A stretch of DNA of 64,000 nt from Acetitomaculum ruminis DSM 5522 (GTDB lineage Bacteria > Bacillota > Clostridia > Lachnospirales > Lachnospiraceae), in the NCBI RefSeq assembly GCF_900112085.1, contig NZ_FOJY01000003.1, positions 1 through 64,000 of the forward strand, in the 5' to 3' direction. Position 1 is the first letter of the stretch, and every line of letters starts with the position of its first letter. The position numbers and the translations under genes were made by a program. The notes beneath the pieces are model-generated. The model made no database searches. It was not told the DNA's origin and saw nothing but the letters and a program-made list of their open reading frames with translations. This document shows, in pieces, positions 7,487-17,192 of this stretch.

Positions 7487-8647
7487 TTATTGGTAATTAT
7501 CATACATTTTTCCGATAAGTTCTTCCATAACTGCTATATCAACAGGCTTTGGTGTTGACACTACGAACCAGTTGTTTTCAACTGCTCCTTTTGCACAAGC
7601 CACTGCCTGTTCTCTTGTTATTTCATAATCCTTTAAAGCTTTAATGCCTACTCGTTTCATGTATTTTCTTACTTCCTCTGCAAGGGCTTTTCCTCTTCCC
7701 AATGCATCTGTATCAGGAAGTGTAACTCCCATGGCATGAGCCATACTTGTTATTCTTTCAGGAAGTACCTCTGCCGAAAATTCTATTACCTCCGGAATCG
7801 CCAGTGCGCAAAGGGCTCCGTGGGCAATGTGATACTGAGCACCAAGCTCATGAGCTGCACAATGTCCAAAATGTACGCATGAACCTGCAAAGCTTATTCC
7901 TGCAAAGTTACTTCCAAGACTAAGGTTTGTTCTTGCTTCTAAATTTTTTCCGTCAAGATATGCTTTTTCAAGATTTTTCCAGATAAGGCTTATTGCCTTT
8001 AATGACAATACATCTGAAAGTGGATTCTGGAAGTTTTCATTTACCGTATATCCTTCAATGGCATGTGCCAATGCATCAAAACCTGTATTTGCTGTTACAA
8101 AATCCGGCACTGTAAGAGTAAGATCTGGGTCAACTATTGCAATATCTCCAGGATTTAATATGGTCTGTTTTACAGTATTTTTAGTATCTGTAATGACTGC
8201 AATAGGTGTACTTTCACTACCTGTACCTGAAGCTGTCGGCACTAAAACTACAGGAGCTTTTTCAGTAAATTCTTTTCCGATTCCTGCATAATAATCACCG
8301 ATATTTCCAGGATTTTTAAGCATTACTGCTATTGCTTTTGCAGCGTCAAGACTACTTCCGCCACCAATACCGATTACAATGTCAACGCCTGCATCTTTTC
8401 CTGCTTTTGCAGCATCATCAATTATTGTATCTTTCGGATCTGCCGTAATGTCTTCATAAGCAGCATATTCTATATTGTTTTCTTTTAATAATGCTGTTAT
8501 TTTATCTGATATTCCTGCTGCCTTTACTCCCTGGTCGTAAACTAAAAATGCTTTTTTTCCCTGTAATTCTTTTACTTTTTCCGGTATTTCCTTAATTGCT
8601 CCTGAGCCAAAAATTACCGGACATATAATGTTATAAGTTTTTGCCAT
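7487..8647 (-). CDS. Iron-containing alcohol dehydrogenase (aldehyde reductase)
   Basis: A 386-aa group III dehydrogenase. The N-terminal nucleotide-binding half carries GIGGGSSLDAAKA (the GGGS pyrophosphate loop). The C-terminal helical half carries the metal ligands in GFDALAHAIEGY, HFGHCAAHELG and HIAHGALCA. Family members include 1,3-propanediol dehydrogenase and lactaldehyde reductase. Next to a diol-dehydratase-like GRE it most plausibly reduces the aldehyde product with NADH, recycling the cofactor during fermentation. I start it at 8647 (MAKTYNI) because AGGAG lies suitably upstream; an upstream start at 8698 would add 17 residues not typical of the family. It is the last gene of the GRE operon. 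Confidence 0.85.
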   Translation of the reverse strand: MAKTYNIICPVIFGSGAIKEIPEKVKELQGKKAFLVYDQGVKAAGISDKITALLKENNIEYAAYEDITADPKDTIIDDAAKAGKDAGVDIVIGIGGGSSLDAAKAIAVMLKNPGNIGDYYAGIGKEFTEKAPVVLVPTASGTGSESTPIAVITDTKNTVKQTILNPGDIAIVDPDLTLTVPDFVTANTGFDALAHAIEGYTVNENFQNPLSDVLSLKAISLIWKNLEKAYLDGKNLEARTNLSLGSNFAGISFAGSCVHFGHCAAHELGAQYHIAHGALCALAIPEVIEFSAEVLPERITSMAHAMGVTLPDTDALGRGKALAEEVRKYMKRVGIKALKDYEITREQAVACAKGAVENNWFVVSTPKPVDIAVMEELIGKMYDNYQ

Positions 8648-8757
8648 TTTCGCTTTTCTCCTATCATAAATAAGTCTATTTTGCCTGCTTTGCCCCACCT
8701 GACAAAGCAGGCACTTTTTAATACCTATAAATAATTTTTAAATATTCCCTATTAAAA

Positions 8758-11187
8758 TCAGATGCTCATTTCCGTTCTTCTGATAAGATCATCCTGTGAT
8801 TCTTTAAATACTTCCACAAAATATGCTGAAAATCCTGCGATACGAACTACTAAATCTTTGTAGTTTTCCGGATGTTCCTGTGCATCTCTTAAGGTATCAG
8901 CAGATACAATATTTAACTGTAATTCCATTCCGCCACCTTTGAAGAATGCTTCCATAACAGCACGAAGTTTCTTGTACCCGTCTGCTCCCTGAAGAACTGT
9001 CGGATGGAATTTCATATTACAAAGTGTTCCGTTTGGATATTTTGATTCATCAAATTTAAGTATTGAATTAATAGTTGAGAACGGGCCGTTTTTATCCATT
9101 GCCTGCACCGGTGAAATACCGTCTGACAATGGCTGTCCTGTGTATCTTCCGTCAGGTGTTGCATGATTAAACATACCCATTACAACATTTAAGGTTACAG
9201 GCCAACATCCGGCAGACCAGTTACATCCTCTAGGACTTACACCTCTCTTGATTCCGTCTGCATAAGTATCAGCTACAAAACTAATAAACTGATCTGCTTC
9301 AGGATCATTATTTCCAAAGTGTTTTGCTTTTCCTAAGATATATTGATGAAGGTCTTCATAGCCTTCCCAGTTTGCAATAAGAGCATCATAAAGTTCTCTT
9401 GTAGTTGCTTTTTTCTCAACAAAGCAAATCTGGTTAATTATATTTAAGCTGTCTGCAACGGTTCCGTGACCGATACTTGAGTTTCCTGCTCCATTATATT
9501 TTGCACCGCCCCAAAGTACATCAAGTCCACTTTCCATACATCCGGTCATAGTTGCGGAAAGAAGTGGAAGTGGTGTATGGAAACTGTATATATATTCATA
9601 ACAGTTAACCATATTTACCTGCCATTTTGTGAAATAGTCCATCTGTGTTTTGTAAGCTTTAAGGACTTCTCCCATGCTTTTCATCTCATACAAATATCCG
9701 GTTTGAGGTCCTGAAACCGTAGGTTCCGGTGCTCCCGGGAATCTGAATGGATTTACTCCATTATTTATGGCAAGCCATAAAGCTGCCGGAAGAATAGTAT
9801 ATGCTGCATTTCCATCTCCACCGGAATTAGCAAAGTCGCAACCGCATACTGCAGGTTCTACGCATCCAACAAGAGCATAATTTCTGGCATCTTCCAAGGA
9901 AATACCCCTTTGCTCTACCATGGATTTAACAATTACATTGTCATACTCAAAACTTGGTACTCCACCTACTGCTGAGTTTGTGGCAATAGCCTCTTCCCAT
10001 AATTCATCAGGAGTATTGTCATGTATTCTTATAGCTACTGGTGGCTGATGAATTTTCAGTCTTCTTGATGAACGAAGAATCATATATGTAACAAGATTTG
10101 TTGCATCATTACCATCTTTATCAGTACCACCGATTGTTACAAGCTGTCCTGTTGTATAACCAGGGCCTGAATGAGTAGCTGCTTCTGACCACAAACGGTT
10201 GATTTCAGCTACTTTTAACATGAATAAATCTGTTATTTCCTGAGCTTCATCTTCTGTTATTCTTCCTTCTTTTAAATCTTTTTCAAGATATTTTCCACAA
10301 TACTGATCAAGTCTTCCATAGCTTATTCCATGAAGCTGTGCGTCAAGTATGTGTCCCATCTGATATAAGTAGCAAGCCTGTAAAGATTCACGATAAGTAC
10401 GGCAAGGATTTTCTATAATCCATTCAAGGCTTTCTGCCATGGAAAGAAGTTCTTCCTTTCTTTTCTCATCTTTACACTCATCTGCTAAGCGTTTACATTC
10501 TTTTGCATATCTTTTTGTGTAGGTGATAAGTCCTTCTGAAACTATTACAACAGCTCTGTAGAAGATATAATGTCTTGCTTCATCACCCTGGATTCCTTTT
10601 TCTTCAAGGATTTCCATTTTTTCTTTTGCTTCTTTTACAATAGCTCCAAAGCCTTTGTCACATACTGTCCAGAAGTTTCCTATAAAGTGTCCAATAGGAC
10701 TTCCACAATTTCCTGAAGGTCTGAAATTTAATACTCCTGCTCCTGCAAGCTTTTTATAGGACTCCGGAAGATACTGGTCTACAATGGCACTCATACTGTT
10801 TTTATCCCAGAAATGAGCTGTATCCATAAGATATTTATAATCATCTTCATCTATGTCCATAGGATCAACTGAACGATTTCTGATATTGTCTATTGTTGGA
10901 TTGTCGGTATAAAAATATGAGAAGGAATTTTCCGGGAAAATTACGCATCCTCTGTAGGTATTTGCCGGATAACCAACTATTACTTCATCATCAAATACCG
11001 GTGTTGGCATGTTTTCAAAGAGATTTTTTAAATTATAAGCCCTTTTTAAAATACCTGTTATGTTTGGATTTTCCATATAAAACTCTGTTACAAGCTTGTA
11101 ACGGGCTATGTCTAATTGTGGTCTTGTACTACGAAACTTTTCACGAACTCTTGCTACTCTAGGTGAAATAGCTACTTCTTTTATCAT
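8758..11187 (-). CDS. Glycyl radical enzyme, dehydratase-like (intact)
   Basis: An 809-aa PFL2-type glycyl radical enzyme. Visible catalytic elements are the thiyl cysteine and general base in GCVEP (Cys442, Glu444), the glycyl radical loop RIAGFSAYF with Gly785, an active-site histidine in PIGHFIGNF (His167), and GISYGRLDQY where glycerol dehydratase has GHSISPARFDQY. A D in GGDGNAAY follows the GCVE loop. The GCVE signature and a nearby iron alcohol dehydrogenase favour a diol or similar dehydratase, but the Gly for Ser change in the HxS position means the substrate should not be assumed to be glycerol or propanediol. No microcompartment shell genes are visible. The start at 11187 follows a strong GGAGGGG site. 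Confidence 0.85.
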   Translation of the reverse strand: MIKEVAISPRVARVREKFRSTRPQLDIARYKLVTEFYMENPNITGILKRAYNLKNLFENMPTPVFDDEVIVGYPANTYRGCVIFPENSFSYFYTDNPTIDNIRNRSVDPMDIDEDDYKYLMDTAHFWDKNSMSAIVDQYLPESYKKLAGAGVLNFRPSGNCGSPIGHFIGNFWTVCDKGFGAIVKEAKEKMEILEEKGIQGDEARHYIFYRAVVIVSEGLITYTKRYAKECKRLADECKDEKRKEELLSMAESLEWIIENPCRTYRESLQACYLYQMGHILDAQLHGISYGRLDQYCGKYLEKDLKEGRITEDEAQEITDLFMLKVAEINRLWSEAATHSGPGYTTGQLVTIGGTDKDGNDATNLVTYMILRSSRRLKIHQPPVAIRIHDNTPDELWEEAIATNSAVGGVPSFEYDNVIVKSMVEQRGISLEDARNYALVGCVEPAVCGCDFANSGGDGNAAYTILPAALWLAINNGVNPFRFPGAPEPTVSGPQTGYLYEMKSMGEVLKAYKTQMDYFTKWQVNMVNCYEYIYSFHTPLPLLSATMTGCMESGLDVLWGGAKYNGAGNSSIGHGTVADSLNIINQICFVEKKATTRELYDALIANWEGYEDLHQYILGKAKHFGNNDPEADQFISFVADTYADGIKRGVSPRGCNWSAGCWPVTLNVVMGMFNHATPDGRYTGQPLSDGISPVQAMDKNGPFSTINSILKFDESKYPNGTLCNMKFHPTVLQGADGYKKLRAVMEAFFKGGGMELQLNIVSADTLRDAQEHPENYKDLVVRIAGFSAYFVEVFKESQDDLIRRTEMSI

Positions 11188-11292
11188 TTGGATACCCCTC
11201 CTTAAAATTTTGCATTTTACCATGCAATGAAGTCTTATTTTCATTGCATGGTTTTGTCTAAATTCTATATAATCCCTATTTTTTTATTTAAG

Positions 11293-13740
11293 TTAAATCA
11301 CATTTTCACTTCTTGTGATAAGGTCATTCTGGCAGTCTTTGCTTAATTCCACAAAATAAGCTGAATATCCTGCTATTCTAACTACCAGGTCTTTGTATTC
11401 TTCAGGATTTTCCTGAGCAGCCCTCATTGTTTCTGAGGAAACTACATTAAATTGAACTTCTGCTCCTCCTTGATCCATATATGCTCTAATCATACTTCCA
11501 AGTTTTTGATTTCCATCTTCTCTTGAAAGAGCACTTGGATGAATTCTAATGTTTAAGCACACACCATCCATAAATTTGCCATGATCATAGCAACAGGATG
11601 AATTTAGTACTGAAGTAGGGCCGTTCTTATCTCTTCCCTGAGCCGGTGAAGCCGCATCAGCTATAGGCTTTCCCGCTTCACGACCGTCAGGAGTAGCCCA
11701 GGTTACATAACCCTGACCAACATGATCGGCAGCGCCATAAAGACCTGCTCTGTAGTATTTTGCATAATGTGAAGACATTTCCTGACAAAGGCTGTAATAG
11801 GTCTCTGTTACCCAGGTCATCCACTTGTCTGCATATGGGTCATTGTTTCCGAAATGAGGTACTTTAGCTATAAGTTTTTGCTGTAATTCCTCATAACCTT
11901 TCCAGTTTGCCATTACGGCATCATATAATTCTTTAGTGGTACAGATTTTTTTATCAAAGCAGGCATATTCAATAGTTGATAAGGAATCAGCTACCGTAGC
12001 AAGTCCTGTTGCGGTACCACCAAATGAAGTATATTTAGCTCCACCATTTATTACATCTTTTCCCTTTTCCATACAACCTTCCACGGACATGGAAATAATG
12101 GCCTGTGGCAGATTATAAGCAAACACATATTCCATAAAGTTATTAATTGAGATATGGGCTCTTAATACATACCTTGCCATCTTTATGAAAGCTTCTTTTA
12201 CTTCTTCAATATTTTTCATATCATAAAGATATCCGGTTTCTATAGAAGCCTGCTCGCCATTCATAGGGTTTTTACCATTGTTTATAGCCATGTCTAAAAC
12301 TACGCTATAGTAAACACTTCCATGAGGAGGCGCTATACCGTTACAGCAAGAATATTCGATTCCAGAGCCGGTGAGTTCCTGACATCCGATAAGGGCGTAA
12401 TCTCTTGCTTCTTCAAGGGTGAATCCCAATTCCTTTTGCATAGCTGGTATAAGAACATCATCATTGTAATAAAGAGGAAGTCCACCAACTAATTTTGTTG
12501 TTTCAACAGCGCATTCAATAAGTTCTTTTGGAGTATCTTTAGTCATTCTTAATGATACTGTAGGGTCATGAAGTCCCATACGACCAACGGCTTCAAGAAC
12601 CATATAGGTAACCTTGTTTGTGGCATCTTTTCCGGTTTGTGGGTCTGTACCACCTATAGTAGTATGCATGTAGGTATTTCCGATTCCAATAATTTTTACC
12701 AGCTCTGGAAGTCCTCCGCCCCAGTTTCTACTGATATTAAGGAAGAAGTTATCAACGATTTCCTGAGCCTGATCTTCGGTGATTTTTCCTTCTGCCAGGT
12801 CTTTTTCAAGATATTTTCCGGTAATCTGATCAAATCTTCCGCAAGATCCTACATCTCCGGTTCCTGCCATTAATACCATTTGAATATATAATAACTCTGC
12901 CTGGCAGGCTTCTCTAAAGCCTCTTGCAGGATTATCAGCAATCCATCTAAGGCCATCTGCCATTTCCTCTAATTCTTTCTTTCTTGCCTCATCATCTACG
13001 GTTTCCGCTTTTTTAAGGCACTCATCAGCGTATCTATTTGCAAGAACATGAGCAGCATCACAACAAATTGTAACGGCAGTATAGAAAAGATATTTTTCCA
13101 TATCGTCACCGATAATGTTGTTTCTGTGTTCATCTAACCAGTCCTGAGCTTCTTTTCTTATAGCTGCATATCCTGTATCAACAATTTTTCTATATCACGG
13201 AGTCATATGACCTGCAGGAAGATGTACAAAGAAAGGTCCCGGTACTGCATGAGTACAGCGAAGTCTTGCAAGTTCATCATATCCGTCAGGTGTCCAGGAA
13301 TTTGCAATATCCGTAAAGGTCTTTCCCTTCCAGAATTCTTCAATAGAGCAAAATGCCTCATAATCTTCTGGTGCCATAGTCATTCTAATCTCTTCAGTAT
13401 CAGGATTATGATAAAGTCCATCTTCTCTTAATGTCCATGCTCCTGATCTTATCTGATAAGGAATCCATCCAATACCTGAATAGTTTGGATTTACTGCAGT
13501 TCCGCAGAAATTTTTAGCCATATTACAAACAAGAACATCTTCATCCTCTACCCTTAATGTCATGTTTGCACAAATATCATAAAGCGCTTTAGGCAATCTA
13601 ATAGCTGGAACTGCATTTCCATACTTTTTATAACTTTCTGTCATAATCATTGCTCTTTCAGAGTCTGTTTGAATAACCCTGTCACGCACTCTTTTATGTA
13701 GCCTGTCCATTCGTTCACTGATAGGTCTAAATTTGTACAT
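11293..13740 (-). pseudogene. Second glycyl radical enzyme, interrupted by in-frame TGA
   Basis: The 815-codon frame has one interruption, TGA at 13195-13197 (codon 182). The two pieces, of 181 and about 633 codons, are in the same frame and otherwise complete. The thiyl motif is GCQE (Cys453, Glu455) instead of GCVE, and the radical loop is RIAGYSAYF (Gly791). The TGA falls four residues after the active-site His (AGHMTP-stop-YRKIVDTG), where relatives have Asp, Asn or Gly, so a GGA-to-TGA change is the simplest origin. Other possibilities are sequencing error, readthrough or recoding as selenocysteine. The C-terminal piece alone (ATG 13101) would lack the N-terminal half of the barrel and is probably inactive. 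The gene leads the operon; GGAGG precedes the start. Confidence 0.75.
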
Positions 13741-14168
13741 TGTAATACCTCCATCTTCTTTAGTAATCTCTTATTTTATGTATATAAAACTTATAACGCT
13801 TCCCCCTGTCAGCTATACATCTTTACCGATATGCATCAAACAAGCATTATAAATTTTAAGCATATTGTTTAAACATTAGAAGTTATAAGCTTCTAATACC
13901 ATAATTTTAAACAAAAATATTTGTAAAAACAATGTTGCCATTTCCAAAATTTTATACTGAAAATTTCACTGTTTTACTCATCATTTTGTGTTATTTTATA
14001 ATATGCCTGCAGTTTATGTAATATTTCTTTATCTTTGTTTGTAATATTTTATGTTTAAAATGTAATTTTTTACATATTTCATTATCACAAATAATTTGTT
14101 TATGGCCGTGATTTTATCATCATTATTTTTAAACACATACACCAAATTTCTATAGGCATAAAAAAAGC
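13741..14168. promoter_or_regulatory. Intergenic control region of the GRE operon with nested dyads
   Basis: About 430 bp of AT-rich DNA without a credible gene. Notable elements are a perfect palindrome TGTTTAAACA (13866-13875), an 8-bp inverted repeat ATTAGAAG/CTTCTAAT (13875-13882 with 13890-13897), and outer arms TTGTTTAAA/TTTAAACAA (13865-13873 with 13906-13914). Together they make a nested dyad of ~50 bp about 130-175 bp upstream of the first GRE start. It could be an operator for the PucR-type regulator or a leader hairpin. I could not assign a confident -35/-10 pair. Confidence 0.4.
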
Positions 14169-14199
14169 CCGGATAACCAGCCTTTTGCTAATCATCCGG
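14161..14199 (-). terminator. Terminator after the MoaE-like gene
   Basis: A 13-bp stem with several G-U pairs (14169-14181 with 14187-14199), closed by an AAAAG-type loop, is followed on the minus strand by GC then seven T residues. It lies 13 bp beyond the stop codon. Confidence 0.8.
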
Positions 14200-14212
14200 A
14201 TTTTCTTATTTT

Positions 14213-14608
14213 TTACTCTTCATATATTTCTTCTTCAATAACACATTCATTTTTAATGTTTCCTACTAAAAACTGCAGGGCATCTACTATATGAGGTCTT
14301 ATATCTCCACCTATTAAAACATACATTATGTCATCTCCTACAGATAAAACTCCCTCATTTAGCCATACTTTTATGTAATATATTCCTTCCAACCGGTATG
14401 TTTTTTCAATGAATTTCTCTACTTTTTTTTCATCATAGGAAAAGTTCATGGCCTTTACCGGCTTTGTATTATTATCCCCTTTTCTTACCTTTGCCTTGGC
14501 ACTTTCTCTAACTATTCCATTATGGGTCAGATACATGCCTATTTTTTTGGAACTTTCGTCTTTTTTAGCTTCTTTAAGCCATAAATCAATGGATGGTGAT
14601 TCTTTCAT
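14213..14608 (-). CDS. MoaE-like protein
   Basis: A 131-aa protein with the fold-defining motifs of the small MoaE-like family: MYLTHNGIVRESAKAKVR near residue 25, a segment VKAMNFSYDE, and a C-terminal DIRPHIVDALQFLVGNIKNEC. MoaE is the large subunit of molybdopterin synthase, but here the C-terminal lysine-rich catalytic tail (WKKE) is replaced by acidic residues, and no other moa gene is nearby. A role in molybdopterin synthesis is therefore doubtful. The start at 14608 gives a normal distance to the AAGGAG site; the ATG at 14617 would be too close. It follows the 759-aa tail-protein-like gene and is likely cotranscribed with it. Confidence 0.55.
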   Translation of the reverse strand: MKESPSIDLWLKEAKKDESSKKIGMYLTHNGIVRESAKAKVRKGDNNTKPVKAMNFSYDEKKVEKFIEKTYRLEGIYYIKVWLNEGVLSVGDDIMYVLIGGDIRPHIVDALQFLVGNIKNECVIEEEIYEE

Positions 14609-14628
14609 ATCTTTCATTCTCCTTATTT

Positions 14629-16908
14629 TTATCCTTTATAGAATATATTTTTTCTGTATATCAGCCTCATTGTGGCAGAGGGTGATTTGTCCTCAATAGT
14701 GGAGTCAATACTGAAATTAAAAATTCCTGCCGAGCCCAAACTGTCCAAGGCTCCACCATAACTGATAATGTATCCCTTGTTTTTTTCGGTGGCGTTATAA
14801 TAGGCGTCTCCATAATAATTACTGCTTACTGCCCCATCCCCTGTGGCTTCAGGAAAGAGAATACGGGGATGCTTTTTGGAGTAAATCATTTTCTTTATGG
14901 TAATTTCATTACAGGCATCAAAATCTCTATGGGAAATTGTTTTTTCCTGCCTTAAAAGTTTAAAAGCTGAAGTTTCCTCATGTCCGTTAGGAAAACAGAT
15001 ATGTAATTTATCATTTACTACATATGCATTTTCCAAATATACTTTGGCATTTCCCCAAAGATTTTCTATTCCTCTGTATTTAAAAGCCTCATGTCCAAGG
15101 GCATACTTATTGTTTTTGTCCGTTTTTCCCGTATGATAGTTTAATTTATCCGTAACACCATTTTTTGTCGGAAGACATAAAATAAAGCTTTTTTTCTTTG
15201 TAATATTTATAGCTTGTCCGTCAAAATATATTTCCAGTTTATTGGAGTCGATTTTTTTTATGTCTGTTACTGTTCTTGGACTATATTTATTATTTTTAAT
15301 ATCCTCCGGGTTTTCGAGAACTGCCACTGTATCCCCCGGCATTATTCTTCCTGTTACTAAAGTATTTTTTACCTTGATAGAATTTGAATTTTTAGCTTTT
15401 TCTATTGCGATACAGGAAGGATAAATTTCGTTTTCAATGTATGGTAAATTGCAAATTCCCTCAAACACTGACTGGGAAGATAATATTCCTGTTTCTATAA
15501 GAAAAAGCTTTTCCATTGTCATATGGGCAAGTAAGTCGTATCCGTCAAATCCATCTGTTTTTCTTATTTTTTTTCTTAAACTTTTTACATTTTCATTTAC
15601 ACAAACAAAAGTATCTGAGGCACTGTGAAGTTTTTTATCCGTTGAAGCCAGATAAGCCCCGATATATATTTTTTTCAAAATTCCTTTTCTTGTTATAAAG
15701 GAAGGTTCTACCTTATATCCTTCTTTTTTCTTTTTTGTTATCCAAAGATACTCATATCCGTCTTTTTGCTCCCTCTTAGAATAAAACAAAGGAATTTCAA
15801 CCATTACTTCCCCGACACTTCCATCTCTTGAAAATCCCTCCTGTCCTTCATATATTATTTCTTCATTTCCTTCTGCATCTACTTTTAAGGCACAGGTTTT
15901 CATTTCACTCCAGGGATAAATATTATCAAAATCGTTTTCAAATAATCCGGCATGGGTATTTTCAATTTTATAGTTAAAATGAAGATTTTTTGCGTCGCCA
16001 ACTCTTTCGCAAACTGGTATTTCGGCTTCAATAGGCCATCTTATTCCATACTCTTTATCTTCCGAATCTACAAATTTTTCTTCACTTTCTATTTCAACCT
16101 TAAAATCATTTTTAGAATCTATTTGAAAACTATAGATTTTATCAAAGTCTAAATGACATTCTCCCCTTGCTACGACCTCTTCATTAGAAATCACCTGCCA
16201 TTTATCAGGATAAACTTTAATTAAATCTCCGGAATTTTCAGAATTAATTTCTATATTTCTTTCATAATATTCCTGGCAGTTTTCCGGGATAAGCCCATAA
16301 GCAATCTGTAAAACCTCACCTGTTTTAGCAGTGTTTTCATCTTTGATATCAGCAAAATATATTCTTGCTTTTACTGCCTCTAAAGGTATAAAAGTTTTTG
16401 CACAGGCTTTGTTTATAAGTGGCAGATCTTTTCTTTTATATTTATTGTTTTCCCATTGAGAAGAAATATTTATCAATTTATCGTTTGCATCCTTAAACTG
16501 CCAGATGGCTTTATTAAAAGCATCTCCAATCATATAAATAAATTTTCTTGAAGAATCTACCTCAAACCAGTGGGTTGTACGATACCTGTCATTTCCCTCA
16601 TCGTAAAGATTTTCATCATTCACTTTAAGATAAGCATTTATAAAATTATTATTATAAAGATTTTTCCCCCTAAAAGAAAGGCACATTGTTTCTCCTGCCT
16701 TTATCCTTGTTTTTATCAATATAGCTGAATCAGAAGTCATATCCTTTTTTTCGTTTCCAAAGAAGTATTTATTTCCTGAATATTTTTCCAATTTTTCTTC
16801 ATTTGAATAATCATACAAAAATTCTTTTTCTATATTGCAATCCATTAATGTCTGGAAATTGTCCTCTTGTTCTTTTTTAAATATCTTTTTTATTAATTCA
16901 CTAAACAT
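14629..16908 (-). CDS. Large protein with phage-tail-like C-type-lectin-fold region
   Basis: A 759-aa protein with no signal peptide. The first ~270 residues resemble beta-rich sandwich domains (AYLKVNDENLY, then HWFEVDSSRKFIYMIGDAF). From about 360 the sequence follows the pattern of phage tail or receptor-binding proteins with a C-type-lectin/formylglycine-enzyme-like fold: VEIPLFYSKREQKDGYEYLW, FDGYDLLAHMTMEKLFLIE, KYRGIENLWGN and a C-terminal SNYYGDAYY, GGALDSLGSAGIFNF and ATMRLIYR. This is the same end region that is diversified in diversity-generating retroelements, but no reverse transcriptase or template repeat is visible. No other phage genes are nearby. Function is unknown; a secreted or surface adhesin-like role is only a guess. 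A GAGGAG site precedes the ATG. Confidence 0.5.
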   Translation of the reverse strand: MFSELIKKIFKKEQEDNFQTLMDCNIEKEFLYDYSNEEKLEKYSGNKYFFGNEKKDMTSDSAILIKTRIKAGETMCLSFRGKNLYNNNFINAYLKVNDENLYDEGNDRYRTTHWFEVDSSRKFIYMIGDAFNKAIWQFKDANDKLINISSQWENNKYKRKDLPLINKACAKTFIPLEAVKARIYFADIKDENTAKTGEVLQIAYGLIPENCQEYYERNIEINSENSGDLIKVYPDKWQVISNEEVVARGECHLDFDKIYSFQIDSKNDFKVEIESEEKFVDSEDKEYGIRWPIEAEIPVCERVGDAKNLHFNYKIENTHAGLFENDFDNIYPWSEMKTCALKVDAEGNEEIIYEGQEGFSRDGSVGEVMVEIPLFYSKREQKDGYEYLWITKKKKEGYKVEPSFITRKGILKKIYIGAYLASTDKKLHSASDTFVCVNENVKSLRKKIRKTDGFDGYDLLAHMTMEKLFLIETGILSSQSVFEGICNLPYIENEIYPSCIAIEKAKNSNSIKVKNTLVTGRIMPGDTVAVLENPEDIKNNKYSPRTVTDIKKIDSNKLEIYFDGQAINITKKKSFILCLPTKNGVTDKLNYHTGKTDKNNKYALGHEAFKYRGIENLWGNAKVYLENAYVVNDKLHICFPNGHEETSAFKLLRQEKTISHRDFDACNEITIKKMIYSKKHPRILFPEATGDGAVSSNYYGDAYYNATEKNKGYIISYGGALDSLGSAGIFNFSIDSTIEDKSPSATMRLIYRKNIFYKG

Positions 16909-17192
16909 TTTTTCTCCTCTTTAATGACCTGGCAAATCGTACATTTTTAAACTTACCAATGAACGAAATGTCACTTTATATCCTAAGATAATCTCAATAC
17001 AAATTATATCAAATTCCACTGTAAATGCTACTTTTTTATAGATGATATAAATATTTTTTACGCAAAACGCTAACTTCTTTGTTAATGTGTTATAAAAATA
17101 TTTTTGTACATTTTTTTCTATGCTATAATAAGCAGGATGCATGATTTATAAAAGTTTTTTATAACTTTAATATAATAATTGGAGAACGAAAA

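Noticed and set aside
13150-13197. Clear selenocysteine insertion element after the GRE TGA
   Set aside because: Only a short stem with a misplaced bulge is visible, and the residue at this site is Asp, Asn or Gly in relatives. I keep it only as a hypothesis.
14629-14830. Diversity-generating retroelement variable region
   Set aside because: The tail-like fold end fits, but no template repeat or reverse transcriptase is present in the window.
16921-17142. 73-codon frame upstream of the tail-like gene on the minus strand
   Set aside because: It is AT-rich, has no family motifs or good ribosome binding site, and lies in a promoter region between divergent genes.
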